From Adlercreutzia equolifaciens DSM 19450 (GTDB lineage Bacteria; Actinomycetota; Coriobacteriia; Coriobacteriales; Eggerthellaceae), in contig NC_022567.1 in NCBI RefSeq assembly GCF_000478885.1, forward strand, positions 2,790,001 to 2,854,000: a stretch of 64,000 nt of DNA, written 5' to 3'. Shown piece by piece: positions 55,173 through 63,340 of this stretch; within the stretch, counting starts at the first letter, position 1, and every line of letters begins with the position of its first letter. The notes below the pieces were generated by a model. It searched no databases and had not been told where the DNA came from. It worked only from the letters and a program-made list of their open reading frames with translations. Made by a program: the position numbers and the translations under genes.

Positions 55173-56254
55173 GGGTTCATCCCCTCCAGTTCCCAGCGGT
55201 AGGCAATCATCTCGCGCGCATAGCGATCGTCGCCTTCCATCACGTCGGCCAGCTCCGCCTCGGGCACCGCACCCATATCGTACAGGCTCTTTGCCGCGTT
55301 AAACCGGACGTACCACAAAGGGCTGGAAAGCAGCCGCTTCAGCAGCGCCTTGGTCTCGTCGTCGGGGTAGGACACAAGGGAGGCCGTGGCCACCGAGATG
55401 CACTCCCATTCGCCAGCGTTCTCCTGGACAGCGAAGGCGCGCAGAGGCGCGGCGACGGCATCCCACGGGTTGGTCATGAAGTAGCGCATACAGGCGATAC
55501 GCACCTCGTGGTTGGTTCGCTCGTCTTCCATCATGGCCAGAATGCGTTGCTTGTCTCCCCGATGACGCATGCGCAGGAAGTTGATGACGGCGCCCTGGGC
55601 TGCCGGCGACAAGCGATCCAGCTCGCAGGCAAGCGCGTCGGCCAGCATGTCCTTGTCGCCCGAGAAGCAGAGGATGGTCTCGGTGATAAGCTTCGGATGG
55701 TGAAAGTCGTCGGCGCCGTCCAGCACCTTTATCGCGCGAATCATCACTTCCACGTCCTCCAGCTGCGCGAGCGCTTCGAAGGCGTTCTGGCGCAGGAAGA
55801 TGGAACCCTCCTCGGCGAAGTGGATGAGCGCGCTCACAATGGTTTGCGACGCGGGACGCGTGCGGTACCAGCGTTTCACGATGTAGGCATAATAGGCCTG
55901 GTTCAGCGGCTTCTTCTGTTGGTAGTACCGGGCGAGACGATCGAAAATGTCAGAGATGCCGAGAAGGTAGGCGGTGGCGTGCTCGTCATTGAGGGCGCTC
56001 ATATGGCCCAAGGTGAGGTCGAAGGATTCCAAACCAGGCAAGCGACGCATGCTCTTCTCCAACTTGCGCTTGTGGCGCTCGGTGGGGAAGTCGGCGTTCA
56101 GGACGATTTCCTCGCTGAGAGCCAGGGCCATGCGCTGGGTTTTCTTCTTGAAGTTGTTGTCGCGGGTATGCTCGAAGGCGGCAAAGCCGAGATCGAAGAA
56201 GGCCATGGCCACCGACACGCCGATGTAAAAGAAGATGAGCCATTCTATTTGCAT
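55169..56254 (-). CDS. Membrane-anchored HEAT-repeat protein
   Basis: A 361-residue protein: one N-terminal helix (IEWLIFFYIGVSVAMAFFDL), then alpha-helical HEAT-like repeats (about 110-350; AFEALAQLEDVEVMIRAIKV; NHEVRIACMRYFMTNPWDAV). HEAT scaffolds bind partner proteins. Its fused position directly before the GT2 gene (4-nt overlap) suggests it organises or regulates the synthase. ATG 56254 has GGGAG upstream. Confidence 0.75.
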   Translation of the reverse strand: MQIEWLIFFYIGVSVAMAFFDLGFAAFEHTRDNNFKKKTQRMALALSEEIVLNADFPTERHKRKLEKSMRRLPGLESFDLTLGHMSALNDEHATAYLLGISDIFDRLARYYQQKKPLNQAYYAYIVKRWYRTRPASQTIVSALIHFAEEGSIFLRQNAFEALAQLEDVEVMIRAIKVLDGADDFHHPKLITETILCFSGDKDMLADALACELDRLSPAAQGAVINFLRMRHRGDKQRILAMMEDERTNHEVRIACMRYFMTNPWDAVAAPLRAFAVQENAGEWECISVATASLVSYPDDETKALLKRLLSSPLWYVRFNAAKSLYDMGAVPEAELADVMEGDDRYAREMIAYRWELEGMNP

Positions 56255-56257
56255 CGG

Positions 56258-57814
56258 CTACTCCCTCTCCGCTTCGACAGGATCAGCATCAGGGGCAGCC
56301 CCAGCAGAGGGAGCCGCAGCAGCAGCGGGCTCGGCAGCGGCCTCAACCTCGGCGGCAGTCCTTTCCGACTCCTCGTCCGTATCCCACAGCCCCTGTGGGT
56401 CTTTGCCCTGGGCCCACATCTGCTGCACAAGGTAATAGCTGGGCTTGAGCCGCTCATGATACGTCACTTGCGGGCCCCAGCTGCGCAGGGGCACATCGAA
56501 CAGGGCGATGGTCTCCTTGCCCGTGCCCACGCCGATGCCCATGGTGTCTATTGTCTGGTTCTCAACACCGTAATGCTCGTAGTAGTCGGCGTGAATCTGC
56601 ATCTCGGCCGGATTCGAGAAATTCAGCAGCTGCCAGGGGATCTTGATTTCCACGAAACCATCGCCGTAGCAGAAGTCGGCCAGGGAGTTGTATTCACCGT
56701 GGCTGGGGTTGGCGTCGCCGTAGGTGAGTTTCCCCGTCTCGTAGGTTTGGTAACGGAAGTTCTGATCGGCTGCGACACCCCCGTTCGCAGACGCATCCTG
56801 AGTGCCTCCGATAGCTGCCTCCAGCTGACCGTAATCACGCAGCGTCTGCAGAAGCAACTCGATGGGAACGAACTTGGGCGAGTCCTTGGCGGGCACTTCC
56901 ACATAGGGATCCTCGCCTGTAATGGCATTCAGCGAAGTGGCCCGTAGCACCTCGTAGCGTTCCTGCACCAGAACACGGCTGTCATCGCGGCCGTTGATAT
57001 CGATGAGAAAGTCGGCCTGGCGCGCGAACTGGGCGCTCGGCTCCTCGCAGCGGGCCGAGCCGGAAAGCTGGGTGGTGTCGATGGGCAGCAACAGACGCTC
57101 CCGCTCGCTCACATCGGCGCCGCTCACCATGAGATAGATGAACTTCTCGTCGTACTGCACCGACAGTTCGCGTCCCTCGGCCTTTCCAACCACATCGGCG
57201 GCATCCCATTCCTCCCGGTCGCCGTCCACGTAGCTGACGCAACGCTCTTCGCCGGGATCGAAGGACAGCAAGCCGAAGTACTGCTCGTTGGTCTGGTAGT
57301 CGCTCCAGTAGGGCGTCTTCAGCAGATCCACATTAGCCATGGTATTCCATGTGCGCTTGAACCATTCGTCCTGCCAGCTGAAGATGATGGCTCCTGCACA
57401 TCCTGCATCCTTGATATTCTGCCAGGATCGGACGATGGCGCGCCCTTGGGCGGCCTCGTCTATAAAGCCCTGGTTGCGATGGGTGTTCGCGTCCCACTGC
57501 GCCATGCCACGACCGCTGGGCACGCCGAACTCGGCAATAACGACAGGCAGGCTGTGATGCTCCTCAATGAGCTTCAGATACGTGTAATAGGTGTTGACAT
57601 TGCCCTGGGGGTCGCGCTGCTCGTAATACTCGGGCAAATGGCGTAGATAATCGGGATAGTACGGGTAAATATGATACGACGCGAACATGCCTGAGAGCAC
57701 CTTGTTCGTAGCCTGAATATGCTCGACGTCGATGCTCGCGTACTTGGTGAAGAAGGCCTGCAGCGCCTCGGGATAGTCGAAAGGGTCAGTGGTGGGCCAG
57801 TTGCTGAATGCCAC
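56258..57814 (-). CDS. Glycosidase-like protein, 3' part of an interrupted gene
   Basis: The frame is open from 57829 to 56258 and continues the same frame as the 57830-58588 part beyond one TAG. The first Met is at 57814 (MAFSNWPTTDPFDYPE), but it has no ribosome site, so independent translation is unlikely. Its first ~150 residues complete a TIM-barrel glycoside-hydrolase-like fold: VVIAEFGVPSGRGMAQWDAN contains the likely catalytic Glu, and AIIFSWQDEW the second. A beta-rich domain follows (carbohydrate-binding type), and the last ~45 residues are Ala/Glu-rich. Expected to act outside the cell on the polymer made by the neighbouring synthase. Confidence 0.7.
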   Translation of the reverse strand: MAFSNWPTTDPFDYPEALQAFFTKYASIDVEHIQATNKVLSGMFASYHIYPYYPDYLRHLPEYYEQRDPQGNVNTYYTYLKLIEEHHSLPVVIAEFGVPSGRGMAQWDANTHRNQGFIDEAAQGRAIVRSWQNIKDAGCAGAIIFSWQDEWFKRTWNTMANVDLLKTPYWSDYQTNEQYFGLLSFDPGEERCVSYVDGDREEWDAADVVGKAEGRELSVQYDEKFIYLMVSGADVSERERLLLPIDTTQLSGSARCEEPSAQFARQADFLIDINGRDDSRVLVQERYEVLRATSLNAITGEDPYVEVPAKDSPKFVPIELLLQTLRDYGQLEAAIGGTQDASANGGVAADQNFRYQTYETGKLTYGDANPSHGEYNSLADFCYGDGFVEIKIPWQLLNFSNPAEMQIHADYYEHYGVENQTIDTMGIGVGTGKETIALFDVPLRSWGPQVTYHERLKPSYYLVQQMWAQGKDPQGLWDTDEESERTAAEVEAAAEPAAAAAPSAGAAPDADPVEAERE

Positions 57815-57829
57815 GAGGCGCTGCGCGGC

Positions 57830-58588
57830 CTAGCGATCGGTCTCGTAGCGGAGCACCTCGTTGCCCACCTGGGCGAGCATGGCCTCGAAAGGCGTGGCGT
57901 CGGCAGTTGTGGCAAGGTAGTCGCCTTTGAAGGAGGCGCGATCCTCCTGCATCATGTCGGTGTAGGCGACGGTGACCGCCTCCCATTCCACACCCAAAAG
58001 GTAGCCCGTAACCCAGGGCGATATGTCCTTGGTATAGAAGCCCGTGCCGGAGACGCGGCCCAACTCCACGAAGCGCTGGCCGTGGATGACATCGACCACC
58101 GTGCGAGCATCGGCTTTGAACTTCTCCAGGTAATCGTCGTCGAAGGCGTCGCGGTGGGAATTCTGGATGTAGTCGTCAACCCACACGCCATGCAGCAGGT
58201 ATAGAGGATCGTCGTTGCCCTCGTTGAACTCGTAGAACGCCTCGTAGAAATCGGATCCCAGAAGCGTGTACACGCGGATGGTGTTGGCGCCCATAGCCTT
58301 GATTTGGCTGAACCAGCGCAGGTAGGTTTCCTTATCGATGGCGTAATCGGTGGCGAAGTGACCAGGAATGCCCGAGCCCATGTCGACACCGCGGATTTCG
58401 TAAGGCGACGAAGGTTGGGCGGGGTCCTCCATCAGATAAAGGTTCTTCCCCTCCTGGTGGGCCACCACTTCAATGGGCCGGTTCGCGTTCTGGGGCCACG
58501 GAAGGTAGAACCCGTGGAACAGATACGCATAGGCAAGTCCGATACCAAGGGCCAGCAAACAGCAGCACGCTATGATGTATCGCTTCAC
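57830..58588 (-). CDS. Glycosidase-like protein, 5' part, truncated by an amber codon
   Basis: GTG 58588 with a strong GGGAGGAACC ribosome site begins an export signal (IIACCCLLALGIGLAYAYLF) and the first half of a TIM-barrel glycosidase (IRGVDMGSGIPGHFATDYAI, ANTIRVYTLLGSDFYEAFYE). It ends at TAG (57832-57830, after GNEVLRYETDR), after which the frame continues as AAQRLVAFSNWP without shift. Together the two parts would make a 776-residue protein, so the gene is disabled by one nonsense codon, or the base call is wrong. Follows CotH-like gene by 12 bp. Confidence 0.75.
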   Translation of the reverse strand: MKRYIIACCCLLALGIGLAYAYLFHGFYLPWPQNANRPIEVVAHQEGKNLYLMEDPAQPSSPYEIRGVDMGSGIPGHFATDYAIDKETYLRWFSQIKAMGANTIRVYTLLGSDFYEAFYEFNEGNDDPLYLLHGVWVDDYIQNSHRDAFDDDYLEKFKADARTVVDVIHGQRFVELGRVSGTGFYTKDISPWVTGYLLGVEWEAVTVAYTDMMQEDRASFKGDYLATTADATPFEAMLAQVGNEVLRYETDR

Positions 58589-58600
58589 GGTTCCTCCCTT

Positions 58601-60148
58601 CTAATGGTTGTAGCGCTTAACGGCCGACTCGTGAGAGTATTGCCGGATATTCTCGATGTTGCGATCAAGCCAGGCCGCGCGGCCCAGCAGGCTGTCCTTC
58701 ATCTGGGCGAGCGCTTCCTCGTAGGAACGCGGATTGCGCTCGTCGGGGACGAGTTTCATGTTGGCCTCTACGTTCGCGGGATCGTAGGAGTAGCCCCACC
58801 GCTGGTCGTTGCGCTCGCGTGCGGGGCCCAAGTAGTCCGCCGCGCCGCGGAGGTAACTTTCCAAACGCTCGTCCGACAGAATTGTTTCCCGCAGCTGCCG
58901 ATAACGCTCGATCACTTGGTCGGTGAACTGCTCGTCTTTGGTCAGCATGAAGAACAGCGGGCGGTCGATCATGATGAAGCCGTTATCTGACAGATCGCGT
59001 TCCATATAGTTGTTGAAGGCGTTGTTGAAATCCCACAGCGGCCCAATGCAGAGCTTGCCACCGAAATCCTGGTAGAAGTACGCGGAGAACAGGCCGGCAT
59101 CGCTGTTGAGAGCCAGCTCGTTGACAATGAAATAGTCGACGAACGTGTCGACGTCGATGGTGCTTTTGTAGCTGTACGGGTCGGTGTCGTAATCGAAGGA
59201 GTACAGCGCCTTTTCGAAGCGATTGAACTCGTCGCAGATCCACTGACGCTGATCCGGGGTGAGCACGTCCTCCGAGGGATAGACGATGTCGAGGGGAGAG
59301 GAGGTCTCCTTTATTGCCGTGAGGAAGTCGAAGGCGATACCCGAGTCCTTAGAGATCCAGTCGCGCTTGACGATGAAGCTGGTGGCTGGCGAGGAGGGGT
59401 CAGTCTTGCGGATATCGACCCGCTCGGGGTCGCGGCGGATGCTTTCCATCAGCAGATAGACGCCCTGATAGTCACCGTCGACAAACAGTTCGCACAGACG
59501 CACTTCGGGGGTGAAGGGCAAGATTTCGCCGAAAAGATTGAAGGCGACATAGTTGCGCAACAGCGTTTTGTCGAGGAAAGGGCCGTTGAGCACCCAGTTC
59601 GAGCCTGCGCCCATGTCGAGAAGATCCTCTGGCGCCGGTGTGAGACGGTCGTCTTCCGTGAACCGCAGCTGGTAGCTTTTCTTGTCGAAAACGCGGGAGG
59701 AATGGCCGCGGATATGCATCTCCGCCCGAGCTTCAACGGCCGACTCGTCGCTGAGCCGGACGGCACGAGGCTGCTCGTTGGAAGCGGCTCGCAATTGAAA
59801 GCGGACGGAAATGGACTCCTCTCCAGCGGCGCTGAGCGTTGTTTCTGCGATGCCCTGCTCATCGTGGGCCTCGACGCCCGCATCGTCCAGCACCGCATCG
59901 CCTGGGATGGGCTGACCGCCGGTGTCGATGGAGATCACGGGCAGGTGGCTAGCGAATTCGCGCGGGTCGGTTTCCAACTGGCTGGCCGCGCGTTGGTCAG
60001 CCTCCGGCAAATCAGCCAGAGCTTGGGCCTGCTCGTGCTGATGGTAGCGTGTCAGCTTCTCGGGGGGCTTGTCGGCGAGCACGGTCGCGCCCGCGCACAC
60101 CACGAGCACGAGCGCCATCGTCGCCAATGATGCCACACGGTACTTCAT
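58601..60148 (-). CDS. CotH-family kinase-like exported protein
   Basis: A 515-residue protein: signal anchor (ATMALVLVVCAGATVLADKP), then a CotH-type fold (about 150-480): ARAEMHIRGHSSRVFDKKSY, NWVLNGPFLDKTLLRNYVAF, FVDYFIVNELALNSDAG, and GPLWDFNNAF (D-F-N metal/catalytic region). CotH kinases phosphorylate spore-coat proteins in Bacillus; secreted homologues in non-sporulating bacteria occur with DUF4956 and VTC genes, as here. It probably modifies the exopolymer or a matrix protein. It follows DUF4956 by 11 bp. Confidence 0.85.
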   Translation of the reverse strand: MKYRVASLATMALVLVVCAGATVLADKPPEKLTRYHQHEQAQALADLPEADQRAASQLETDPREFASHLPVISIDTGGQPIPGDAVLDDAGVEAHDEQGIAETTLSAAGEESISVRFQLRAASNEQPRAVRLSDESAVEARAEMHIRGHSSRVFDKKSYQLRFTEDDRLTPAPEDLLDMGAGSNWVLNGPFLDKTLLRNYVAFNLFGEILPFTPEVRLCELFVDGDYQGVYLLMESIRRDPERVDIRKTDPSSPATSFIVKRDWISKDSGIAFDFLTAIKETSSPLDIVYPSEDVLTPDQRQWICDEFNRFEKALYSFDYDTDPYSYKSTIDVDTFVDYFIVNELALNSDAGLFSAYFYQDFGGKLCIGPLWDFNNAFNNYMERDLSDNGFIMIDRPLFFMLTKDEQFTDQVIERYRQLRETILSDERLESYLRGAADYLGPARERNDQRWGYSYDPANVEANMKLVPDERNPRSYEEALAQMKDSLLGRAAWLDRNIENIRQYSHESAVKRYNH

Positions 60149-60159
60149 TGCCGCGAACC

Positions 60160-60843
60160 CTAGCTGCCGATCTCGTCGTTCTGGGCGACGATGTTCACAT
60201 ATTCAATGCCGCCCAACGCGTAAAGGTCAGTGGTGATGGGGTTGTCGGCACGGCGCTGGCTCTTCAGCAGCACGCCGCGAGACAGCTCGTACATCAGCTC
60301 GATGGACTCGTCAGTGGTGTTCTTCACTCTCTCCACCGCGCGGCCACGGAAGTACTCGAACACGAGTCCTTCGATGGCGAGCTCCTGGGCGCGCGATGCG
60401 CGGATGACCAGCAAAGTGCGCACATCGTTGCGCACGCGACCGAGAATGAGCAGCACGACAAACACCGCAGCGCTGCCGATGCCAGCGGCCATGAACTGGC
60501 CTACGCCGCAGCAAATGCCGCAGATGATCGCCCAGAAGATGTAGGTGGTATCTCGTGCATCCTTGATGGCGGTGCGGAAGCGGACAATGGAGAGTGCGCC
60601 CACCATGCCGAGGGACAGTGCGATGTTGTTGCCGATAACAGTCATCACCGTGGCCGTGAGCACCGTGAGCGTGATGAGGTTGATGTTAAACTTCTGCGAG
60701 TAAATCGTGCCCGCATGGGACAGCCAATAGGAAAGAAAGATCACCAGGCCCAGCACCACGGAGACGGCCACGCGCAACAAGATATCCTCGGCCGATACGC
60801 CGACATTCGAAGTCTCGAAAAGCTGGTAGATCTGTTCTTTCAT
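60160..60843 (-). CDS. DUF4956 membrane protein
   Basis: A 227-residue protein with about four helices (VSVVLGLVIFLSYWLSH; LITLTVLTATVMTVIGN; IFWAIICGICCGVGQF; AVFVVLLILGRVRNDV) and a ~75-residue cytoplasmic tail. GALSIVRFRTAIKDARDTTY is the signature of DUF4956. The family occurs almost always beside VTC-domain proteins, as here (15 bp after it), and is thought to be a transporter or channel partner of the VTC enzyme. Function not established. Confidence 0.85.
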   Translation of the reverse strand: MKEQIYQLFETSNVGVSAEDILLRVAVSVVLGLVIFLSYWLSHAGTIYSQKFNINLITLTVLTATVMTVIGNNIALSLGMVGALSIVRFRTAIKDARDTTYIFWAIICGICCGVGQFMAAGIGSAAVFVVLLILGRVRNDVRTLLVIRASRAQELAIEGLVFEYFRGRAVERVKNTTDESIELMYELSRGVLLKSQRRADNPITTDLYALGGIEYVNIVAQNDEIGS

Positions 60844-60858
60844 GCTGATTGTCTTCCC

Positions 60859-61554
60859 TTAGAACTGATAGGCCATAGTTGTGCTGCGTGCCAAGCAGTA
60901 CTTGCTGACAGAGAGTTCGCTTTTGTCGGCGCCGTTGAGCAGCGTGCGGATGTAGCTGAGCAAAAAGCCGTCGAACTTCACTTCGAGAATCACGTTGAAG
61001 GAGTCGAATACCGGGCTGAGGCTGAGCTTCTCGCTAAAAAGGTCGAGGCAGGTTTCTGTAGCGCGGATATTGCGATCAAACGTGATACGGATTTTGTTCT
61101 CCTTGGCGATAAACGCCGTACGGTCGTATTCCACAATGGTTTTGGGCCGGTAGCCGTTGATGGCCATAAGGCCGTGCATTTCCGCCGCGAAAGGTTCAGA
61201 TCGCTCGGCCAAAAATCCGTAGGATCCTTCCATGAGACGGCGCGCTTCGTGACGGCTGACGAACAGCGAGCGCTTCTGCTGCACCTCTCCCTGCTTCTGC
61301 TTCAATTCCAACAGAGCGAAATCGGCGTCGGGAGAATAGGTGCGCAGGCGAACTTTGCGGCGGGGGTCGAGGCCGAAGAGTTTTTCGGCATAATCTCGGT
61401 CATGAGGAGTATCGAAGTACAGCGAGCGCACGGGATAGCCCTGGGCTCCGTTATGCACATCTCCTTGCAGCACCGCCTCCAGCTGACTTTGCAATGTCTG
61501 CGCGGACGCCAAATCGAGAAGAAACTTCTTCTCTTTCCGATTGACGTTGCGCAT
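60859..61554 (-). CDS. VTC-domain (polyphosphate polymerase-like) protein
   Basis: A 231-residue tunnel-fold protein starting at ATG 61554 (GGGAG 6 nt before). Basic tunnel residues fit VTC4: RKEKKFLL, VRSLYFDTPHDRDY, RRKVRLRTYSPDADFALLEL-KQK and IVEYDRTAF. VTC4 makes polyphosphate from ATP in eukaryotes; bacterial forms beside DUF4956 and CotH are probably involved in phosphate or polymer modification. First gene of the operon 61554-53754. Confidence 0.85.
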   Translation of the reverse strand: MRNVNRKEKKFLLDLASAQTLQSQLEAVLQGDVHNGAQGYPVRSLYFDTPHDRDYAEKLFGLDPRRKVRLRTYSPDADFALLELKQKQGEVQQKRSLFVSRHEARRLMEGSYGFLAERSEPFAAEMHGLMAINGYRPKTIVEYDRTAFIAKENKIRITFDRNIRATETCLDLFSEKLSLSPVFDSFNVILEVKFDGFLLSYIRTLLNGADKSELSVSKYCLARSTTMAYQF

Positions 61555-61751
61555 TGCTGCTCTCCCTTGAAATTCTATTCGCCCATGCCGTAATCCGGCG
61601 TGAGTTTCCAAATGTTGGATTTGTTGACCTTACTAGTCTTTATAACAGAATGTCAACGCGATGCCTAGACTATTAGGAATGCTATTTGTGACACGAGGAA
61701 AGCCCTATGCGTCTTTTTCCACAATCGGCGCTATTTCTCTGCGTTGCCAGG

Positions 61752-61791
61752 TAAAAAGAAAAGGTCAGCGGCATTTCTAAGCGGCTGACCT
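61752..61791 (-). terminator. Terminator after tRNA-Ala
   Basis: AGGTCAGC/GCTGACCT stem (61762-61791) followed on the minus strand by TTTTCTTTTT (61761-61752). It sits 10 bp downstream of tRNA-Ala and should end the tRNA transcript. Confidence 0.85.
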
Positions 61792-61800
61792 GGTAATTCA

Positions 61801-61876
61801 TGGTGGAGCGTAGGGGGATCGAACCCCTGACCTCAGGCTTGCAAAGCCCGCGCTCTCCCAGCTGAGCTAACGCCCC
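61801..61876 (-). tRNA. tRNA-Ala (TGC)
   Basis: 76 nt with encoded CCA. Acceptor GGGGCGT pairs with ACGCTCC, D-arm AGCTCAGCTGGGAGAGC, anticodon loop CTTTGCAAG (TGC), T-loop GGTTCGATCC. Confidence 0.96.
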
Positions 61877-61958
61877 ATGGCATGCACCCATGACCATCGC
61901 TTTGCTTATTCGGGATTTCGACAGTTTAAAAAATCGGCCGATTCTGGCCCGAAATATA

Positions 61959-62002
61959 ATAAACGCTCCACCGGCTAACTCGGCTCACGGTGGAGCGTTT
62001 AT
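61959..62002 (-). terminator. Hairpin between tRNA-Ile and tRNA-Ala
   Basis: Perfect 15-bp stem (ATAAACGCTCCACCG at 61959-61973; CGGTGGAGCGTTTAT at 61988-62002) followed on the minus strand by TATATTTC. The GGTGGAGCGT arm resembles the 3' end of tRNA-Ala. Likely terminator or processing site after tRNA-Ile. Confidence 0.65.
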
Positions 62003-62012
62003 CGCAAAGTAA

Positions 62013-62089
<77 letters not shown>

Positions 62090-62255
62090 TTGAAAAAGTG
62101 CTTGACTATCTTAAGCCTGTTTCATAGGTGAGGTCAAGGAAAATTTTTCCGATTTCCAAAACGTACACGACACGCCGCGAACGGCACGAGTAGTATCCTT
62201 TTAATCAGAATATGAATTATTTCACCTTCCGTGACAGTATCCTCCCTTTCGATGT

Positions 62256-62369
62256 GCGAAAAGCGACTTATACAGACATTCGAAACTCCAGGATGCAAGA
62301 ATTTTGACTTATACAGGCAAACCTGCTCCTTGTTTTATTTCGGAAATGCCTGTATAAGTCGCTTTTCGC
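62256..62369. repeat. Intergenic repeat near tRNA-Ile: two direct copies and one inverted copy
   Basis: Left arm 62256-62280 (GCGAAAAGCGACTTATACAG + ACATT) and right arm 62345-62369 are inverse copies (24 of 25 match). A shorter direct copy, GACTTATACAGGCA, lies inside at 62306-62319. The stem would close a 64-nt loop. No gene in the 439-bp gap 62090-62528. Confidence 0.85.
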
Positions 62370-62528
62370 GTCCTGGACTCAATGTTTTTGTCACCGGAAG
62401 ATGGGCTTAAGCGGTTAAACATTCCAAAAGTTTAAATAAGCTTGGTTCAATAATGAGACAATAGACATCAAACATAGAAAGCTCAATCTGCAATCATGTT
62501 CTCATCGAACTAGAGTAAAGGACAAAGC

Positions 62529-63041
62529 ATGGTTCCGTTGAAAGTGTTGACATTGGTGGTGGCGGGGCAGAACCAGCCGTCCGTGCTGGTGCTGCAACCC
62601 GTAGAGGAGACGCCAGCGGGGAAGGCGCGCATTGTGCCCATTTGGATTGGCCCCACCGAGGCGGCACAAATCGGGATGGCACTGGAGCATGTGAAGTTCG
62701 CGCGGCCCATGACCCATGACCTCATGCTAGATGCGCTCACCAATTTGGATGCGTGCGTCGATTCCATGGTGATTTACGGATCAAAGGGGCAGATGTTCTT
62801 CGCGCACCTGGTTCTTTCCCAGGGAGGACGACTCATCACCTTAGACGCCCGGCCGAGCGACGCCATTGCCCTGGCGCTTCGGCAAGATGCGCCGCTCTAT
62901 ATTGAAGAGACGGTACTTGACGCTTCTTCGTTCCCGTTTCTCTTCAAGGGTGAGAAGCAGACGGAAGAGGAACTGGCAGCGTTCAAGACATTCCTCGACC
63001 ATATATCCCCCGAGGATTTCGGAGATATCGAACAGCTTTAG
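62529..63041 (+). CDS. Bifunctional nuclease family protein (DUF151)
   Basis: A 170-residue member of the BFN/DUF151 family. Recognisable: PIWIGPTEAAQIGMALEHVK, RPMTHDLMLDAL, and LDARPSDAIALALRQDAPLY-IEE. Related proteins have been reported as DNase/RNase (plants) and appear widely in Actinobacteria, Thermotoga and others; the bacterial role is not clear. ATG 62529 has AAAGGA upstream. Single gene. Confidence 0.88.
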   Translation: MVPLKVLTLVVAGQNQPSVLVLQPVEETPAGKARIVPIWIGPTEAAQIGMALEHVKFARPMTHDLMLDALTNLDACVDSMVIYGSKGQMFFAHLVLSQGGRLITLDARPSDAIALALRQDAPLYIEETVLDASSFPFLFKGEKQTEEELAAFKTFLDHISPEDFGDIEQL

Positions 63042-63121
63042 TTTTCTTTCATCTGTGATAATATAACTGAACCAGCAAAGTCCGTGTGCGGGCGGGGCCT
63101 ACTACAAAGGAGGTTTCGCCT

Positions 63122-63235
63122 ATGAATGAATTCCTGATTGCTTTGGCCGCCATGGCCAACGTGGTGACAGCTTTGCTATCACTGTGGCGGGAGTATAAGC
63201 ACCAACGGATGGAGAGGATAGACAAGAGGGACTAG
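63122..63235 (+). CDS. Small hydrophobic peptide (holin-like type I toxin candidate)
   Basis: A 37-residue peptide: MNEFLIALAAMANVVTALLS (single membrane helix) then LWREYKHQRMERIDKRD (basic tail). AAGGAGG lies 8 nt before the ATG at 63122. Size and hydrophobic-then-basic layout fit type I toxins of the TxpA/BsrG/Fst kind, which damage the membrane. A hairpin overlaps its stop codon, and a convergent minus-strand promoter (see 63252-63308) points at its 3' end. A toxin role is inferred, not proven. Confidence 0.65.
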   Translation: MNEFLIALAAMANVVTALLSLWREYKHQRMERIDKRD

Positions 63236-63251
63236 CAGCAACTAGTCCCTC
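63226..63251. terminator. Hairpin overlapping the small peptide stop codon
   Basis: Perfect 10-bp stem GAGGGACTAG (63226-63235) and CTAGTCCCTC (63242-63251), 6-nt loop. It could terminate or stabilise transcripts from both sides; the T run is weak. Confidence 0.65.
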
Positions 63252-63308
63252 AAGTTGTTAACCCGCTCCGCCCGCTCAACCGTTAACCAAACGACGGGCT
63301 TTGCTGGT
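63252..63308 (-). ncRNA. Predicted antisense RNA of the small toxin locus
   Basis: A minus-strand -10 TATAGT (63320-63315) would start a transcript at about 63308, whose first bases ACCAGCAAAGCCCGT (63308-63294) match the presumed 5' end of the toxin mRNA (63071-63085). It would run towards the toxin's 3' end and meet the hairpin at 63226-63251. Promoter and start are predictions; the 3' end is unknown. Confidence 0.4.
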
Positions 63309-63340
63309 GTTTCTACTATAGCACGTTTTCTAACGTTTTG

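Noticed and set aside
57814..57832. Programmed stop readthrough or pyrrolysine at the amber codon
   Set aside because: The TAG is not in a methyltransferase context and no pyl genes are in the window; a plain nonsense mutation or sequencing error is simpler.
60049..61593. 514-codon plus-strand frame opposite DUF4956/VTC
   Set aside because: Antisense shadow; no ribosome site and no family resemblance.
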